The notes: generated from the sequence alone by a model not told the origin. 7,552 bases of DNA from Thiotrichaceae bacterium (GCA_027030285.1 JALVFC010000481.1:1-7552), one strand, 5' to 3'; positions 1-7,127 are shown, numbered from the stretch's first letter. Made by a program: numbers and translations.

Positions 1-80
1 GCAAAAACTCTTATATTGGTAAGATACCGAGGACAAAGCACACCTAACCCCAACAAACATACCAGTCAATACCCAGCAAC

Positions 81-160
81 CGTAGCCCGCATGCGATGTG
101 GGAACAGACGTGAGCCAAACAACAACGGTGTAACTTCCCCCTGATTGCAACTGGGCTACG
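81..160. repeat. Degenerate inverted repeat next to the gyrA stop
   Basis: The ends are a perfect 8-bp inverted repeat, CGTAGCCC (81-88) and GGGCTACG (153-160). The similarity extends inward: aligning the left arm with the reverse complement of the right arm gives about 16 matches in 22 positions, including the TGC-AT and GGG-A blocks. The element ends 2 bases from the gyrA stop codon. It resembles short dispersed repeats with GTAGCCC...GGGCTAC ends that I know from many proteobacterial intergenic regions, but I cannot test copy number here. Transcribed from the gyrA side it could fold and slow RNA decay or aid termination. No U-run follows it, so I do not call it a terminator. No gene is seen in positions 1-162. 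Confidence 0.5.
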
Positions 161-162
161 AA

Positions 163-2721
163 TCAATCATCTCCATCTTCTGCTGCATCATCACCCGGTA
201 AATTTTCAATACGCTCAATCTCGGTCAACAACTCACCTTTACCGAGTCGTATCAGACGCACACCCTGAGTATTACGGCTAGTTTCGGATACTTGCGAAAC
301 CTGCGTGCGTACCAGAATACCGCCATTGGTAATCAGCATAATCTCGTCATCATCCTGCACCTGCACGGCACCGATACTGCGCCCATTGCGCTCAGAGGTT
401 TTGATGGAAATAACACCCATACCGCCCCGCTTCTGGGTGGCAAACTCGGCAGCATCAGTACGCTTGCCATAGCCATTCTCGGTTGCCATTAGCAGCTTGC
501 CTTCATCCAGAATAATCAGCGCATTGACCTGCTGCCCTTCTTCCAGGCGGATACCGCGTACACCAGCAGCTGTGCGTCCCATGGCGCGCACATCTGACTC
601 CTTGAAGCGAATCGCCTTGCCAGAATCAGCAAACAGCATCACTTCCGCATCACCGCTGGTGAGTTCTACATCAATCAGGTCATTACCTTCACGCAGGTCA
701 ATTGCAATAATTCCGCTACTTCTGGGGCGTGAGAATTGTGACAGCGATGTCTTTTTAACCGTGCCATTAGAGGTTGCCATAAAGACAAATTTACCCTCTT
801 CATACTCACGAATCGGCAAGATGGCGCGGATACGTTCATCATCTTCCAGCGGTAGCAAATTAACCATCGGACGACCCCGCGAAGTACGGCTGCCCATCGG
901 AATTTGATAAACATTGAGCCAGTACACGCGCCCCTTGCTGGAGAAGCACAGCAAGGTATCATGGGTGCTGGCAATGAAGAGCTTTTCGATAAAGTCTTCA
1001 TCCTTCATCTTGGTGGCTGCCTTACCACGACCACCGCGACGCTGCGCCGTATAGGTATCAATGGGCTGTGCCTTGGCATAACCGGCATGAGATAAAGTGA
1101 CCACGACATCTTCTTCTGGAATCAGGTCAATATCTCCCAAATCCTCACCAATCTGATTGATCACAGTACGGCGCTCATCACCAAATTCGTCAATCATTGC
1201 CAGCAGATCATCCCGAATCACCTGCATAAGACGGTCAGCACTACCAAGAATATCAAGCAAATCCTCAATAAGATCAATTAGCTCTTTGTATTCCTTTATT
1301 ATTTTATCCTGCTCAAGCCCTGTTAAGCGGTGCAGTCGCAACTCCAGAATAGCCTGTGCCTGAGCCTCAGACAGCCAGTAACCATCTTCCTTCAAGCCAT
1401 ACTGTTCCAGTAAGCCCTCTGGTTTGGAAGCATCAGCACCGGAACGCTCCAGCATATCGACCACCATACCAGGCTGCCATGCGCGTGAAATCAAGCCTTT
1501 TTTAGCATCTGCCGGAGTTGGTGATGACTTTATCAGTTCAATCACTTCATCAATATTCGCCAGCGCAACCGCCAGACCTTCCAGAATATGAGCTCGATTA
1601 CGTGCCTTACGCAAATCAAAGATAGTACGTCGTGTCACCACTTCACGACGATGCTTGAGAAACGCCTGCAAGATCTGTTTCAGGTTAAGCAGCTTGGGCT
1701 GACCATCAACCAGCGCCACCATATTAATGCCAAACACGGTCTGCATCTGGGTCTGCTTGTAGAGGTTATTCAGCACCACCTCGGGCACTTCACCGCGCTT
1801 CACCTCAATTACCATGCGCATGCCGTCCTTGTCCGACTCATCACGCAGCTCGGCGATGCCCTCGATTTTCTTCTCCTTGACCAGTTCGGCAATCTTTTCC
1901 AGCAAACGAGCCTTATTCACCTGATAGGGCAATTCATAGACAACGATACTCTCACGCCCGGAACGCTCATTGACTTCAAATTCCGCTTTGGCGCGGATAC
2001 GAATACGTCCACGTCCGGTACGATAAGCCTCATGAATCCCCTGCGCGCCATTGATAATGCCATGCGTCGGAAAATCAGGACCTGGCACATGTTCCATCAA
2101 GTCCGTAATATCTGCTTCAGGGTTATCCACCAGCGCAATACAGGCATTTAACACTTCGGTAATATTATGCGGCGGAATATTGGTCGCCATGCCCACCGCA
2201 ATACCGGATGAGCCATTTACCAGCAAAGCAGGTAGCCGTGTTGGCAATACTGATGGCTGCATTTCTGAACCATCATAGTTTTCAACAAAATCAACTGTTT
2301 CCTTGTCGATATCCGCCAGCATTGTGTGCGATATTTTCGCCATACGGATTTCCGTATAACGCATCGCAGCCGGGGAATCACCATCAACAGAACCAAAGTT
2401 ACCCTGACCATCAATCAGCATATAGCGCATGGAAAATGGCTGAGCCATGCGTACAATCGTGTCATAGACAGCAGTATCACCATGCGGGTGATATTTACCA
2501 ATCACATCACCCACAATACGGGCTGATTTCTTATAGGGTTTATTCCAGTCGTTATGCAACTCATTCATTGCATATAACACTCGCCGATGTACAGGTTTCA
2601 GACCATCTCTAACGTCCGGCAAGGCACGACCAACAATGACGCTCATGGCATAGTCCAAATAGGACTGCTTCATTTCATCGTCTATATTTATGGGGATAAT
2701 TTCTTTGGCAAAATCGGCCAT
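163..2721 (-). CDS. gyrA: DNA gyrase subunit A
   Basis: This is the breakage-reunion subunit of DNA gyrase, which with GyrB forms the A2B2 enzyme that introduces negative supercoils using ATP. It has 852 residues, close to the 875 of E. coli. The N-terminal winged-helix and tower region (about 1-525) contains the signature SYLDYAMSVIVGRALPDVRD (20-39). The catalytic tyrosine is Tyr122, in the AAMRYTEIR context. The quinolone-determining segment reads HGDTAVYD, with Thr83 and Asp87. The C-terminal beta-pinwheel carries the GyrA box QRRGGRG at 560-566, which separates gyrase from topoisomerase IV ParC. The chain ends in an acidic tail (GDDAAEDGDD), common in the family. The ATG at 2721 gives the usual MADFAKEIIPINI start; the ribosome binding site is weak. 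No frameshift or missing key residue is seen. The gene appears to be transcribed alone from the promoter at 2760-2789. Confidence 0.99.
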   Translation of the reverse strand: MADFAKEIIPINIDDEMKQSYLDYAMSVIVGRALPDVRDGLKPVHRRVLYAMNELHNDWNKPYKKSARIVGDVIGKYHPHGDTAVYDTIVRMAQPFSMRYMLIDGQGNFGSVDGDSPAAMRYTEIRMAKISHTMLADIDKETVDFVENYDGSEMQPSVLPTRLPALLVNGSSGIAVGMATNIPPHNITEVLNACIALVDNPEADITDLMEHVPGPDFPTHGIINGAQGIHEAYRTGRGRIRIRAKAEFEVNERSGRESIVVYELPYQVNKARLLEKIAELVKEKKIEGIAELRDESDKDGMRMVIEVKRGEVPEVVLNNLYKQTQMQTVFGINMVALVDGQPKLLNLKQILQAFLKHRREVVTRRTIFDLRKARNRAHILEGLAVALANIDEVIELIKSSPTPADAKKGLISRAWQPGMVVDMLERSGADASKPEGLLEQYGLKEDGYWLSEAQAQAILELRLHRLTGLEQDKIIKEYKELIDLIEDLLDILGSADRLMQVIRDDLLAMIDEFGDERRTVINQIGEDLGDIDLIPEEDVVVTLSHAGYAKAQPIDTYTAQRRGGRGKAATKMKDEDFIEKLFIASTHDTLLCFSSKGRVYWLNVYQIPMGSRTSRGRPMVNLLPLEDDERIRAILPIREYEEGKFVFMATSNGTVKKTSLSQFSRPRSSGIIAIDLREGNDLIDVELTSGDAEVMLFADSGKAIRFKESDVRAMGRTAAGVRGIRLEEGQQVNALIILDEGKLLMATENGYGKRTDAAEFATQKRGGMGVISIKTSERNGRSIGAVQVQDDDEIMLITNGGILVRTQVSQVSETSRNTQGVRLIRLGKGELLTEIERIENLPGDDAAEDGDD

Positions 2722-2759
2722 ATTTTGGGGTCACTTTCTGGCTAATAAAAAGAGCGGAG

Positions 2760-2789
2760 ATTATAGCAGAAAACTGGCAAAGTAGTCAG
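2760..2789 (-). promoter_or_regulatory. Sigma-70 extended -10 promoter for gyrA
   Basis: Read on the minus strand, there is a perfect TATAAT -10 box (2760-2765) preceded directly by TGC, giving the extended -10 form TGnTATAAT. An 18-base spacer separates it from CTGACT (2784-2789), which matches 4 of 6 positions of the -35 consensus. Transcription would start near 2753 and leave a leader of about 30 bases before the gyrA ATG. The call rests only on motif match and position. Confidence 0.6.
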
Positions 2790-2868
2790 TTTATTGCAGT
2801 TTCAGAAAATGCGCGAAGAGTTTATAAGTATAGATGAGTGCTTTTAGCACAGAAACCGGAAAACACGA

Positions 2869-3032
2869 GTGTCGCTAAGTAGTTACGGCATGATCAGTAA
2901 AATATTACACTGGTTGATCGCTGTGCTTTTTATCGGGTTATTTATCTCGGGCTGGATTATGGTTGGACTGGATTGTTATAACCCGCTATCCCCCCCCTGC
3001 CCCGCTGGCATAAAAGCTTCGGCTCCGGATAG
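2869..3032 (+). pseudogene. Cytochrome b561 remnant, truncated and frameshifted
   Basis: The first ~35 residues, from a GTG start (2869; an ATG lies at 2890), match the N-terminus of the cytochrome b561 family, membrane diheme proteins that pass electrons from quinol. Visible are SYGMISKILHWL, with the His14-Trp pair that normally binds heme, and one hydrophobic helix (about 12-32) ending in a YNP motif. The frame then breaks in a run of eight C (2990-2997). Moving to the other frame after this run gives LPRWHKSFG, the conserved HKS(F/L)G segment expected next in the family, followed at once by a TAG stop (3030-3032). In the unshifted frame the ORF runs on to 3108 with no family similarity and overlaps the kinase gene. 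A complete protein has about 180 residues and four helices, so roughly three quarters is missing. It is non-functional as a b561. Confidence 0.75.
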
Positions 3033-3043
3033 TTATGATCAAA

Positions 3044-4492
3044 TCAGAGATAACCAGCTTGCGGCTCTGAAGGCGTTTCTGCCGCATTCTCATTACCGGA
3101 ATCAGTAAAAATCAACCTGACACACAAACCCGGTTTATTATCAGACAGTTCAATGTCTGCCTTGTGTAAATTGACAATCGCTTTAACCATACTCAAACCC
3201 AGGCCATTACCTGGTGTATTTCGCACTGCATCCAGGCGGGTAAAACGCTCAAAAACACGCTGGTAATCTGCTTCGGGTATGCCAATTCCACTATCACAGA
3301 CACTTATCACAAGCTCAGCTGTAGAGCGACGGTGTGCCTGCAACCTGATTTTGCCATGAGCGGGGGTATACTTGATCGCATTGTCCAGTAAATTGGCAAG
3401 CGCCTGTGCAATGAGTTGCTTATCTGCGCGCAGGCGAAGATTTCGGTCACTATAAACCTGAAACGCGATGTTTTTTTCCTCAGCCACTACCGCATAGACC
3501 TCGCCCATATCCTCCAGCATACTGGAAACATCGACTTCCTCCCAACGGTCATGCTGCACTCTGGATTCAATCTGCGTGATATTCAAAATAGCATTAAACG
3601 TAGCTATTAGGCTGTTTACATCGGCAATAGCGTTATCCAGCTCCGTTTCCTGCGTTTCCTTGCCAGCTTCACTCGCACTCGGCATCAGGCGCAATGCCTC
3701 CAGTCGATGATGCAGACGGTTCAACGGATTACGCAAATCATGTGCCAGATTATCGGTCACATCCCGCATGCTAACCATCACGGTTTGCAAACGATCCAGC
3801 ATTTCATTCACTACCTTGCTAAGACGGTTAAATTCATCCTCCCTGCCTTTCAGTGGCAAGCGCTGATTTAAATCGCCTTCAATAATTTCCTTTGCGGTAT
3901 GATGCACTCGATCAACCCGATCCAGAACACTCTGCCCCATACGCCAGCCACCCAGCAATGCAGCCGCCAGGATAACGCCAATCGCAATTAATAACACACT
4001 GGCAATATGCTCAAGTAATTGCTCTGCTTCGCTCATATCTGTGCCTACCAGTAATTGATAACCGGAAGGCAACGGTGTAATCAATACGCGAGTATCAAAA
4101 TCTTTACGCCCTGTTGCAGTTGTGCGCGTAATAACACTTAATGGCAAGGTTGCAAAGGTGGCAGAATAGTTTAGCGGGTTAGTCTCTTGAGTTGCGATGT
4201 CTCTAAAAAAATCATGTTGTTGTGGACTACTTAATGCATATACAAAAAACTGTGTACTCTGTTTGTCCGTTCTGCGGCTTATCAGGCGACTCAAATCAGC
4301 GAAATTACCAGAGTAATACTGGCTTAACAGTACATTCGTTTCCAGTTGCAGACGCTCATCAATCTGCTGCTGTACTAGCTTGGCTGCCATCCAGTAAGCA
4401 GCTCCCAGCGCAAGCGCGGCCACCATGCTAAATAGCAGGGCATAAATTAGCGAAAGCCGAAAGGCAGTAGTACTAAGCAGCTTCTGGATCAT
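3044..4492 (-). CDS. Two-component sensor histidine kinase (HAMP, HisKA, HATPase)
   Basis: This is an inner-membrane sensor kinase of 482 residues that should autophosphorylate on histidine and pass the phosphate to the regulator encoded just upstream. A first transmembrane helix lies at about 11-36, a periplasmic sensor region of ~125 residues at 37-162, a second helix at about 164-184, and a HAMP linker at about 185-240. The H-box reads LAHDLRNPLNRL with phospho-acceptor His251. The ATPase domain has an N-box (LLDNAIKYTP, 368-377), G1 (DSGIGIP, 400-406), F-box (FERF, 414-417) and G2 (GNGLGL, 428-433). All catalytic motifs are intact. The start ATG lies inside the last codons of the regulator gene (20-base overlap), and with no clear ribosome binding site translational coupling is likely. 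The sensor region gives no obvious ligand. Similar kinases are often labelled heavy-metal or QseC-like, but the sequence does not fix the signal. Confidence 0.95.
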   Translation of the reverse strand: MIQKLLSTTAFRLSLIYALLFSMVAALALGAAYWMAAKLVQQQIDERLQLETNVLLSQYYSGNFADLSRLISRRTDKQSTQFFVYALSSPQQHDFFRDIATQETNPLNYSATFATLPLSVITRTTATGRKDFDTRVLITPLPSGYQLLVGTDMSEAEQLLEHIASVLLIAIGVILAAALLGGWRMGQSVLDRVDRVHHTAKEIIEGDLNQRLPLKGREDEFNRLSKVVNEMLDRLQTVMVSMRDVTDNLAHDLRNPLNRLHHRLEALRLMPSASEAGKETQETELDNAIADVNSLIATFNAILNITQIESRVQHDRWEEVDVSSMLEDMGEVYAVVAEEKNIAFQVYSDRNLRLRADKQLIAQALANLLDNAIKYTPAHGKIRLQAHRRSTAELVISVCDSGIGIPEADYQRVFERFTRLDAVRNTPGNGLGLSMVKAIVNLHKADIELSDNKPGLCVRLIFTDSGNENAAETPSEPQAGYL

Positions 4493-5156
4493 GGATAATG
4501 TACCCCGCCCCCCGTACCGTATTGATCAGCGGCACATCAAACCCCTTGTCCACCTTGCTACGCAGGCGACTCATATGCACATTAATAATATTGGTTTGTG
4601 GGTCAAAATTATAATCCCAGACTTTTTCCAGCAACATGGTACGTGTCACCACCTCGCCGGCATGGCGCATCAACACCTCCAGCAAGGTAAACTCACGCGG
4701 TAACAGATCAATACGCTTACCTGCCCGTGTGACCTTATGCTTCAGCAAATCCATGACCAGATCACGCACTTGCAAGCTGGTCTCAGCCTGCTCAGCTCTA
4801 TTACGTCGGACAAGCGCCTGCAATCGTGCTAGCAGCTCGGTAAAGGCATAGGGTTTGACCAGATAATCATCCCCTCCAGCCTGTAAACCTTCTACCCGAT
4901 GATCCACCTCGCCCAGAGCACTTAAAATCAACACTGGCGTGGTAATTTCCATCTGTCGCAATGTGCGTACAATCGACAAACCATCCCGCCCCGGCAACAT
5001 ACGATCCACCACCAGCACATCATAGTTGCCTGTCATTGCAAGATGTAATCCATCATCACCATTTTCTGCCAGATCAATTTGATGCCCACTTTGCAGCATG
5101 CCGCTACGGATAAACTCAGCGGTATCAAGATCATCTTCGACGAGTAATACATGCAT
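4473..5156 (-). CDS. OmpR/PhoB-family response regulator
   Basis: This 227-residue DNA-binding response regulator is the partner of the overlapping kinase gene. The receiver domain (about 1-117) has the acidic pocket Glu7-Asp8-Asp9, phospho-acceptor Asp51 (VLVVDRMLPGRDG), switch residue Ser79 and Lys101 in the KPY motif. A winged-helix DNA-binding domain follows (about 126-222), with LLPREFTLLEVL, the recognition region NIINVHMSRLRSKVD, and the wing VRGAGYI. The open frame extends upstream to 5357, but the ATG at 5156 is the right start: it gives the family-typical MHVLLVEDD and has AGGAG at a proper distance (minus-strand AGGAGTTCATACATG). The extra upstream residues resemble no receiver domain. 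The length and the -WDYNFDPQTN- region match regulators often named for copper or other metals; target genes cannot be read from this window. It sits divergently from the gene at 5243, with 86 bases between. Confidence 0.95.
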   Translation of the reverse strand: MHVLLVEDDLDTAEFIRSGMLQSGHQIDLAENGDDGLHLAMTGNYDVLVVDRMLPGRDGLSIVRTLRQMEITTPVLILSALGEVDHRVEGLQAGGDDYLVKPYAFTELLARLQALVRRNRAEQAETSLQVRDLVMDLLKHKVTRAGKRIDLLPREFTLLEVLMRHAGEVVTRTMLLEKVWDYNFDPQTNIINVHMSRLRSKVDKGFDVPLINTVRGAGYIIHDPEAA

Positions 5157-5160
5157 GTAT
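5147..5160. promoter_or_regulatory. 14-bp perfect palindrome over the regulator start codon
   Basis: ATACATGCATGTAT reads the same on both strands and is centred on the start codon of the response regulator gene. It does not extend further. It could be a dimer binding site used in autoregulation, or it could be chance within the start-codon sequence. No second copy was noticed in the window. Confidence 0.2.
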
Positions 5161-5180
5161 GAACTCCTATACTTAACAGA

Positions 5181-5200
5181 TACGCTGACTACCCAGCGCA
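5181..5200. promoter_or_regulatory. Candidate operator dyad between divergent genes
   Basis: In the 86-base gap between the response regulator and the divergent gene there is a dyad, TACGCTG, six bases, CAGCGCA, with one mismatch between the 7-base arms (5-bp core CGCTG/CAGCG at 5183-5187 and 5194-5198). It lies about 25-45 bases upstream of the regulator start, a plausible place for control of either gene. I see no strong -10/-35 pair on either strand, and OmpR-family sites are usually direct repeats, so the call is weak. Confidence 0.2.
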
Positions 5201-5242
5201 AGAGTAGCATCCAGAAACCAATAAACCACGTTAATAATTGCC

Positions 5243-5719
5243 ATGCTTTCAGACAAGAAAAAACAGCTAATAGATACTGACCCCATAGACCTCTGGTTAT
5301 TACGCCAGACCGAAGTCCTAGAAAAATCTGCCTGTATGTTGCAAGCTTGTGGCACAACAGACTTTTTCAAGTACTCCAAAGCAATTTATGGCGCACCCTT
5401 TACCAAAGATATTGTCTACCTGGAAGGACTGCTCAGAGTGCATAATTTCCTGCGCGCCATCGTAGCTAATGGCAGGGCAGACTGCCTGAAACTCCTGTTT
5501 TGCGGCAAGCTGGATATTGAAGATCTGCCCGTTATTCACACCCTGTCCGCGGTCGGACTATGTAAACCACCCCAATACCTGCCACCGTGGGCAAGTGACC
5601 TAAGGCTTTTACTGAGTTATCTTGCCTATTCATCATTTTTAAATGGAATAAATTTCGGGCAAGTTAAGGCACATTACCAAAAAATGCTGGAGCAACTACC
5701 GGTAACATCCGGCAACTAA
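5243..5719 (+). CDS. DUF1704/QEGLA-family protein, internally deleted, catalytic core missing
   Basis: The 158-residue product is two separated pieces of the DUF1704 family joined together. This family covers the bacterial 'flavohemoglobin expression-modulating QEGLA motif' proteins and the tyrosine carboxypeptidase domain of eukaryotic MATCAP. Residues 14-50 (from DPIDLWLLRQ through LQACGTTDFFKYSKAIYG) match the helical segment before the catalytic domain, typically ending '..ARGTPEF..S..LYG'. Residues 52-149 (PFTKDIVYLEGLLRV, LLFCGKLDIEDLP, KPPQYLPPW, YSSFLN) match the C-terminal part, which normally begins '(G)xPFTKD'. The ~200 residues that should lie between them are absent, including the metal-binding HExxxH and the QEGLA motif, as is the usual N-terminal ~100 residues. 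The frame is open across the junction (near 5390-5396), so a small stable protein could be made, but it cannot be a peptidase. The ATG follows a stop in the same frame at 5222-5224, so no longer start exists. Probably a decaying gene, in operon-like order with the next one. Confidence 0.75.
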   Translation: MLSDKKKQLIDTDPIDLWLLRQTEVLEKSACMLQACGTTDFFKYSKAIYGAPFTKDIVYLEGLLRVHNFLRAIVANGRADCLKLLFCGKLDIEDLPVIHTLSAVGLCKPPQYLPPWASDLRLLLSYLAYSSFLNGINFGQVKAHYQKMLEQLPVTSGN

Positions 5720-5734
5720 CCGTTGTCATCAATC

Positions 5735-5751
5735 AGGAGGAAAACCCCATG
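5735..5751 (+). promoter_or_regulatory. Strong ribosome binding site and stranded ATG
   Basis: AGGAGG (5735-5740) stands eight bases before the ATG at 5749, the best Shine-Dalgarno in the window. The frame it opens encodes MTMRQAFVITAVSV and then runs out of frame with the glutamate-synthase-like gene, stopping at TAA 5830-5832 after 27 codons. This looks like the original translation start of the following gene, cut off from its body by a deletion. Confidence 0.65.
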
Positions 5752-5797
5752 ACCATGCGACAGGCTTTTGTAATTACTGCTGTATCAGTAACAAGGC

Positions 5798-7072
5798 GTG
5801 CGCGACACCCGCCCATTTGGCACCCTGTTTAATGTCTACCGGGATGGTTATGAATGGGTAAATCACTCACTGAATCCCAAACCCGTACCCAGGGATTTGC
5901 GTGTGCAGTTTGGTGGCTCAGAGTGTAGCCAACCCTATGCAGCATCCCCCTTGAATATCTCCGCCATGAGTTTTGGCGCATTAAGCAAGAATGCCATTAT
6001 GGCACTGAACCTGGGCGCCAAACAGGGCGGCTTTGCCCATAATACCGGAGAAGGAGGTTGCAGCCCTTATCATCTGCAAGCAGGTGGCGACTTAATCTGG
6101 CAGATCGGCACGGGTTATTTTGGCTGTCGCAATAAAGATGGCAATTTTGATGCTGAACTGTTTCAGAAAACAGCCTGCAAAACATCCGTCAAAATGATTG
6201 AGATCAAACTGTCACAAGGCGCCAAACTTGGACACGGCGGCATCCTGCCAGCGGTCAAGCTAACCGAGGAAATTGCCAGAATAAGGCACGTACCGATGGG
6301 GCACGATGTCATTTCCCCTCCGGCACATACATCCTTTTCTACACCCAAAGGCTTGCTCGAATTTGTAGTGCAATTACGCGAATTAAGCGGTGGCAGGCCT
6401 GTAGGTTTTAAACTGTGTATTAGCAATCGGTCTGAATTCCTGGGCATCTGCAAGGCAATGCTGGAAACAGGTATCACACCCGATTTTATCACCGTAGATG
6501 GTGGTGAAGGCGGTACTGGAGCGGCACCTATTGAACTAACCAATTCGGTTGGCACACCCTTGCGAGATGCACTTATCTTTGTACATAGCGCCTTGCCGGG
6601 TATTGGTAAACGTGAGCAAGTTCGTATTATAGCTTCCGGTAAAGCATATTCAGCCTTTCATGTATTGCGTCTGATAGCGCTCGGTGCAGACACTGTCAAT
6701 GTGGCGCGTGCCATGATGTTTGCGTTGGGTTGTATCCAGTCCCGTCATTGTGATGCCGACACTTGCCCAACGGGTGTCGCCACCCAAAACCCGGCACACT
6801 ACAAGGCACTGGATGTTGAACTAAAAGCCAAACGGGTGGCACACTATCACGCAGCCACCATAGAAAACCTGAAGGAATTACTCGCAGCCTGCGGACTGGA
6901 GAGCCTGGATCAACTTATGCCCTGGCATATTAACCGCAGAGTAGAAGGTACGCAGATCAAAAACTACGATGAACTGTATCCCTGTATCGAAAGAGACTGT
7001 TTGCTGGACGAAAAACACATTCCCAATGACTGGAAAGAAGACTGGCAGCGAGCTTCAGCGACTCATTGGTAA
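5798..7072 (+). CDS. FMN-binding glutamate-synthase-family protein, N-terminus lost
   Basis: The 424 residues match the FMN-binding glutamate synthase-like family (GltB central/FMN domain, PF01645), whose members usually have about 500-540 residues. The alpha/beta-barrel FMN domain shows ISAMSFGALS (54-63), HNTGEGG (81-87), KLSQGAKLGHGG (137-148), VDGGEGGTGAAP (233-244) and ASGK (279-282). The three iron-sulfur ligands have the exact glutamate synthase spacing C-x5-C-x4-C (Cys312, Cys318, Cys323, in DADTCPTGVATQ). The glutaminase domain of true GltB is absent, as is normal here, so the reaction is unknown. The N-terminal ~100 residues (membrane helices and linker) are missing. The frame opens after a TAA at 5789-5791 and gives QGVRDTRPFGT, an interior family motif. 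The GTG at 5798 has only AAGG two bases before it, a poor start; a good RBS/ATG at 5749 is in another frame. Probably a recent pseudogene, or a protein made by coupled re-initiation. The C-terminus appears complete. Confidence 0.85.
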   Translation: MRDTRPFGTLFNVYRDGYEWVNHSLNPKPVPRDLRVQFGGSECSQPYAASPLNISAMSFGALSKNAIMALNLGAKQGGFAHNTGEGGCSPYHLQAGGDLIWQIGTGYFGCRNKDGNFDAELFQKTACKTSVKMIEIKLSQGAKLGHGGILPAVKLTEEIARIRHVPMGHDVISPPAHTSFSTPKGLLEFVVQLRELSGGRPVGFKLCISNRSEFLGICKAMLETGITPDFITVDGGEGGTGAAPIELTNSVGTPLRDALIFVHSALPGIGKREQVRIIASGKAYSAFHVLRLIALGADTVNVARAMMFALGCIQSRHCDADTCPTGVATQNPAHYKALDVELKAKRVAHYHAATIENLKELLAACGLESLDQLMPWHINRRVEGTQIKNYDELYPCIERDCLLDEKHIPNDWKEDWQRASATHW

Positions 7073-7116
7073 GCATTTATTCCCCTGAAGAGGGTGTCGC
7101 AAAAGTCATTCCAGGT

Positions 7117-7122
7117 TATAAT
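7117..7122 (+). promoter_or_regulatory. Possible -10 box before the small ORF
   Basis: A perfect TATAAT lies only five bases before the ATG at 7128. No good -35 is present 16-18 bases upstream (TGTCGC is the nearest). If active, the transcript would be almost leaderless. It may be chance. Confidence 0.2.
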
Positions 7123-7127
7123 ACAGC

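Noticed and set aside
497..907. Plus-strand ORF of 136 residues, Ser/Arg rich
   Set aside because: It is the antisense of the GyrA C-terminal pinwheel, and the composition bias comes from the complementary codons.
1588..2151. Plus-strand ORF of 187 residues within gyrA
   Set aside because: It is fully antisense to conserved gyrA codons, has no recognisable domain, and is low-complexity in His, Leu and Thr as expected for a shadow frame.
5157..5357. N-terminal extension of the response regulator frame by 67 residues
   Set aside because: The receiver domain begins exactly at MHVLLVEDD with a good AGGAG before it. The upstream residues are read from the intergenic gap and from the antisense of the DUF1704 gene.
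6163..6555. Minus-strand ORF of 130 residues within the glutamate-synthase-like gene
   Set aside because: It is antisense to the conserved FMN-binding motifs and has no family resemblance.
7083..7094. CCCT-GAAG-AGGG mini hairpin after the glutamate-synthase-like gene
   Set aside because: Only four base pairs and no U-run, so too weak to call a terminator.
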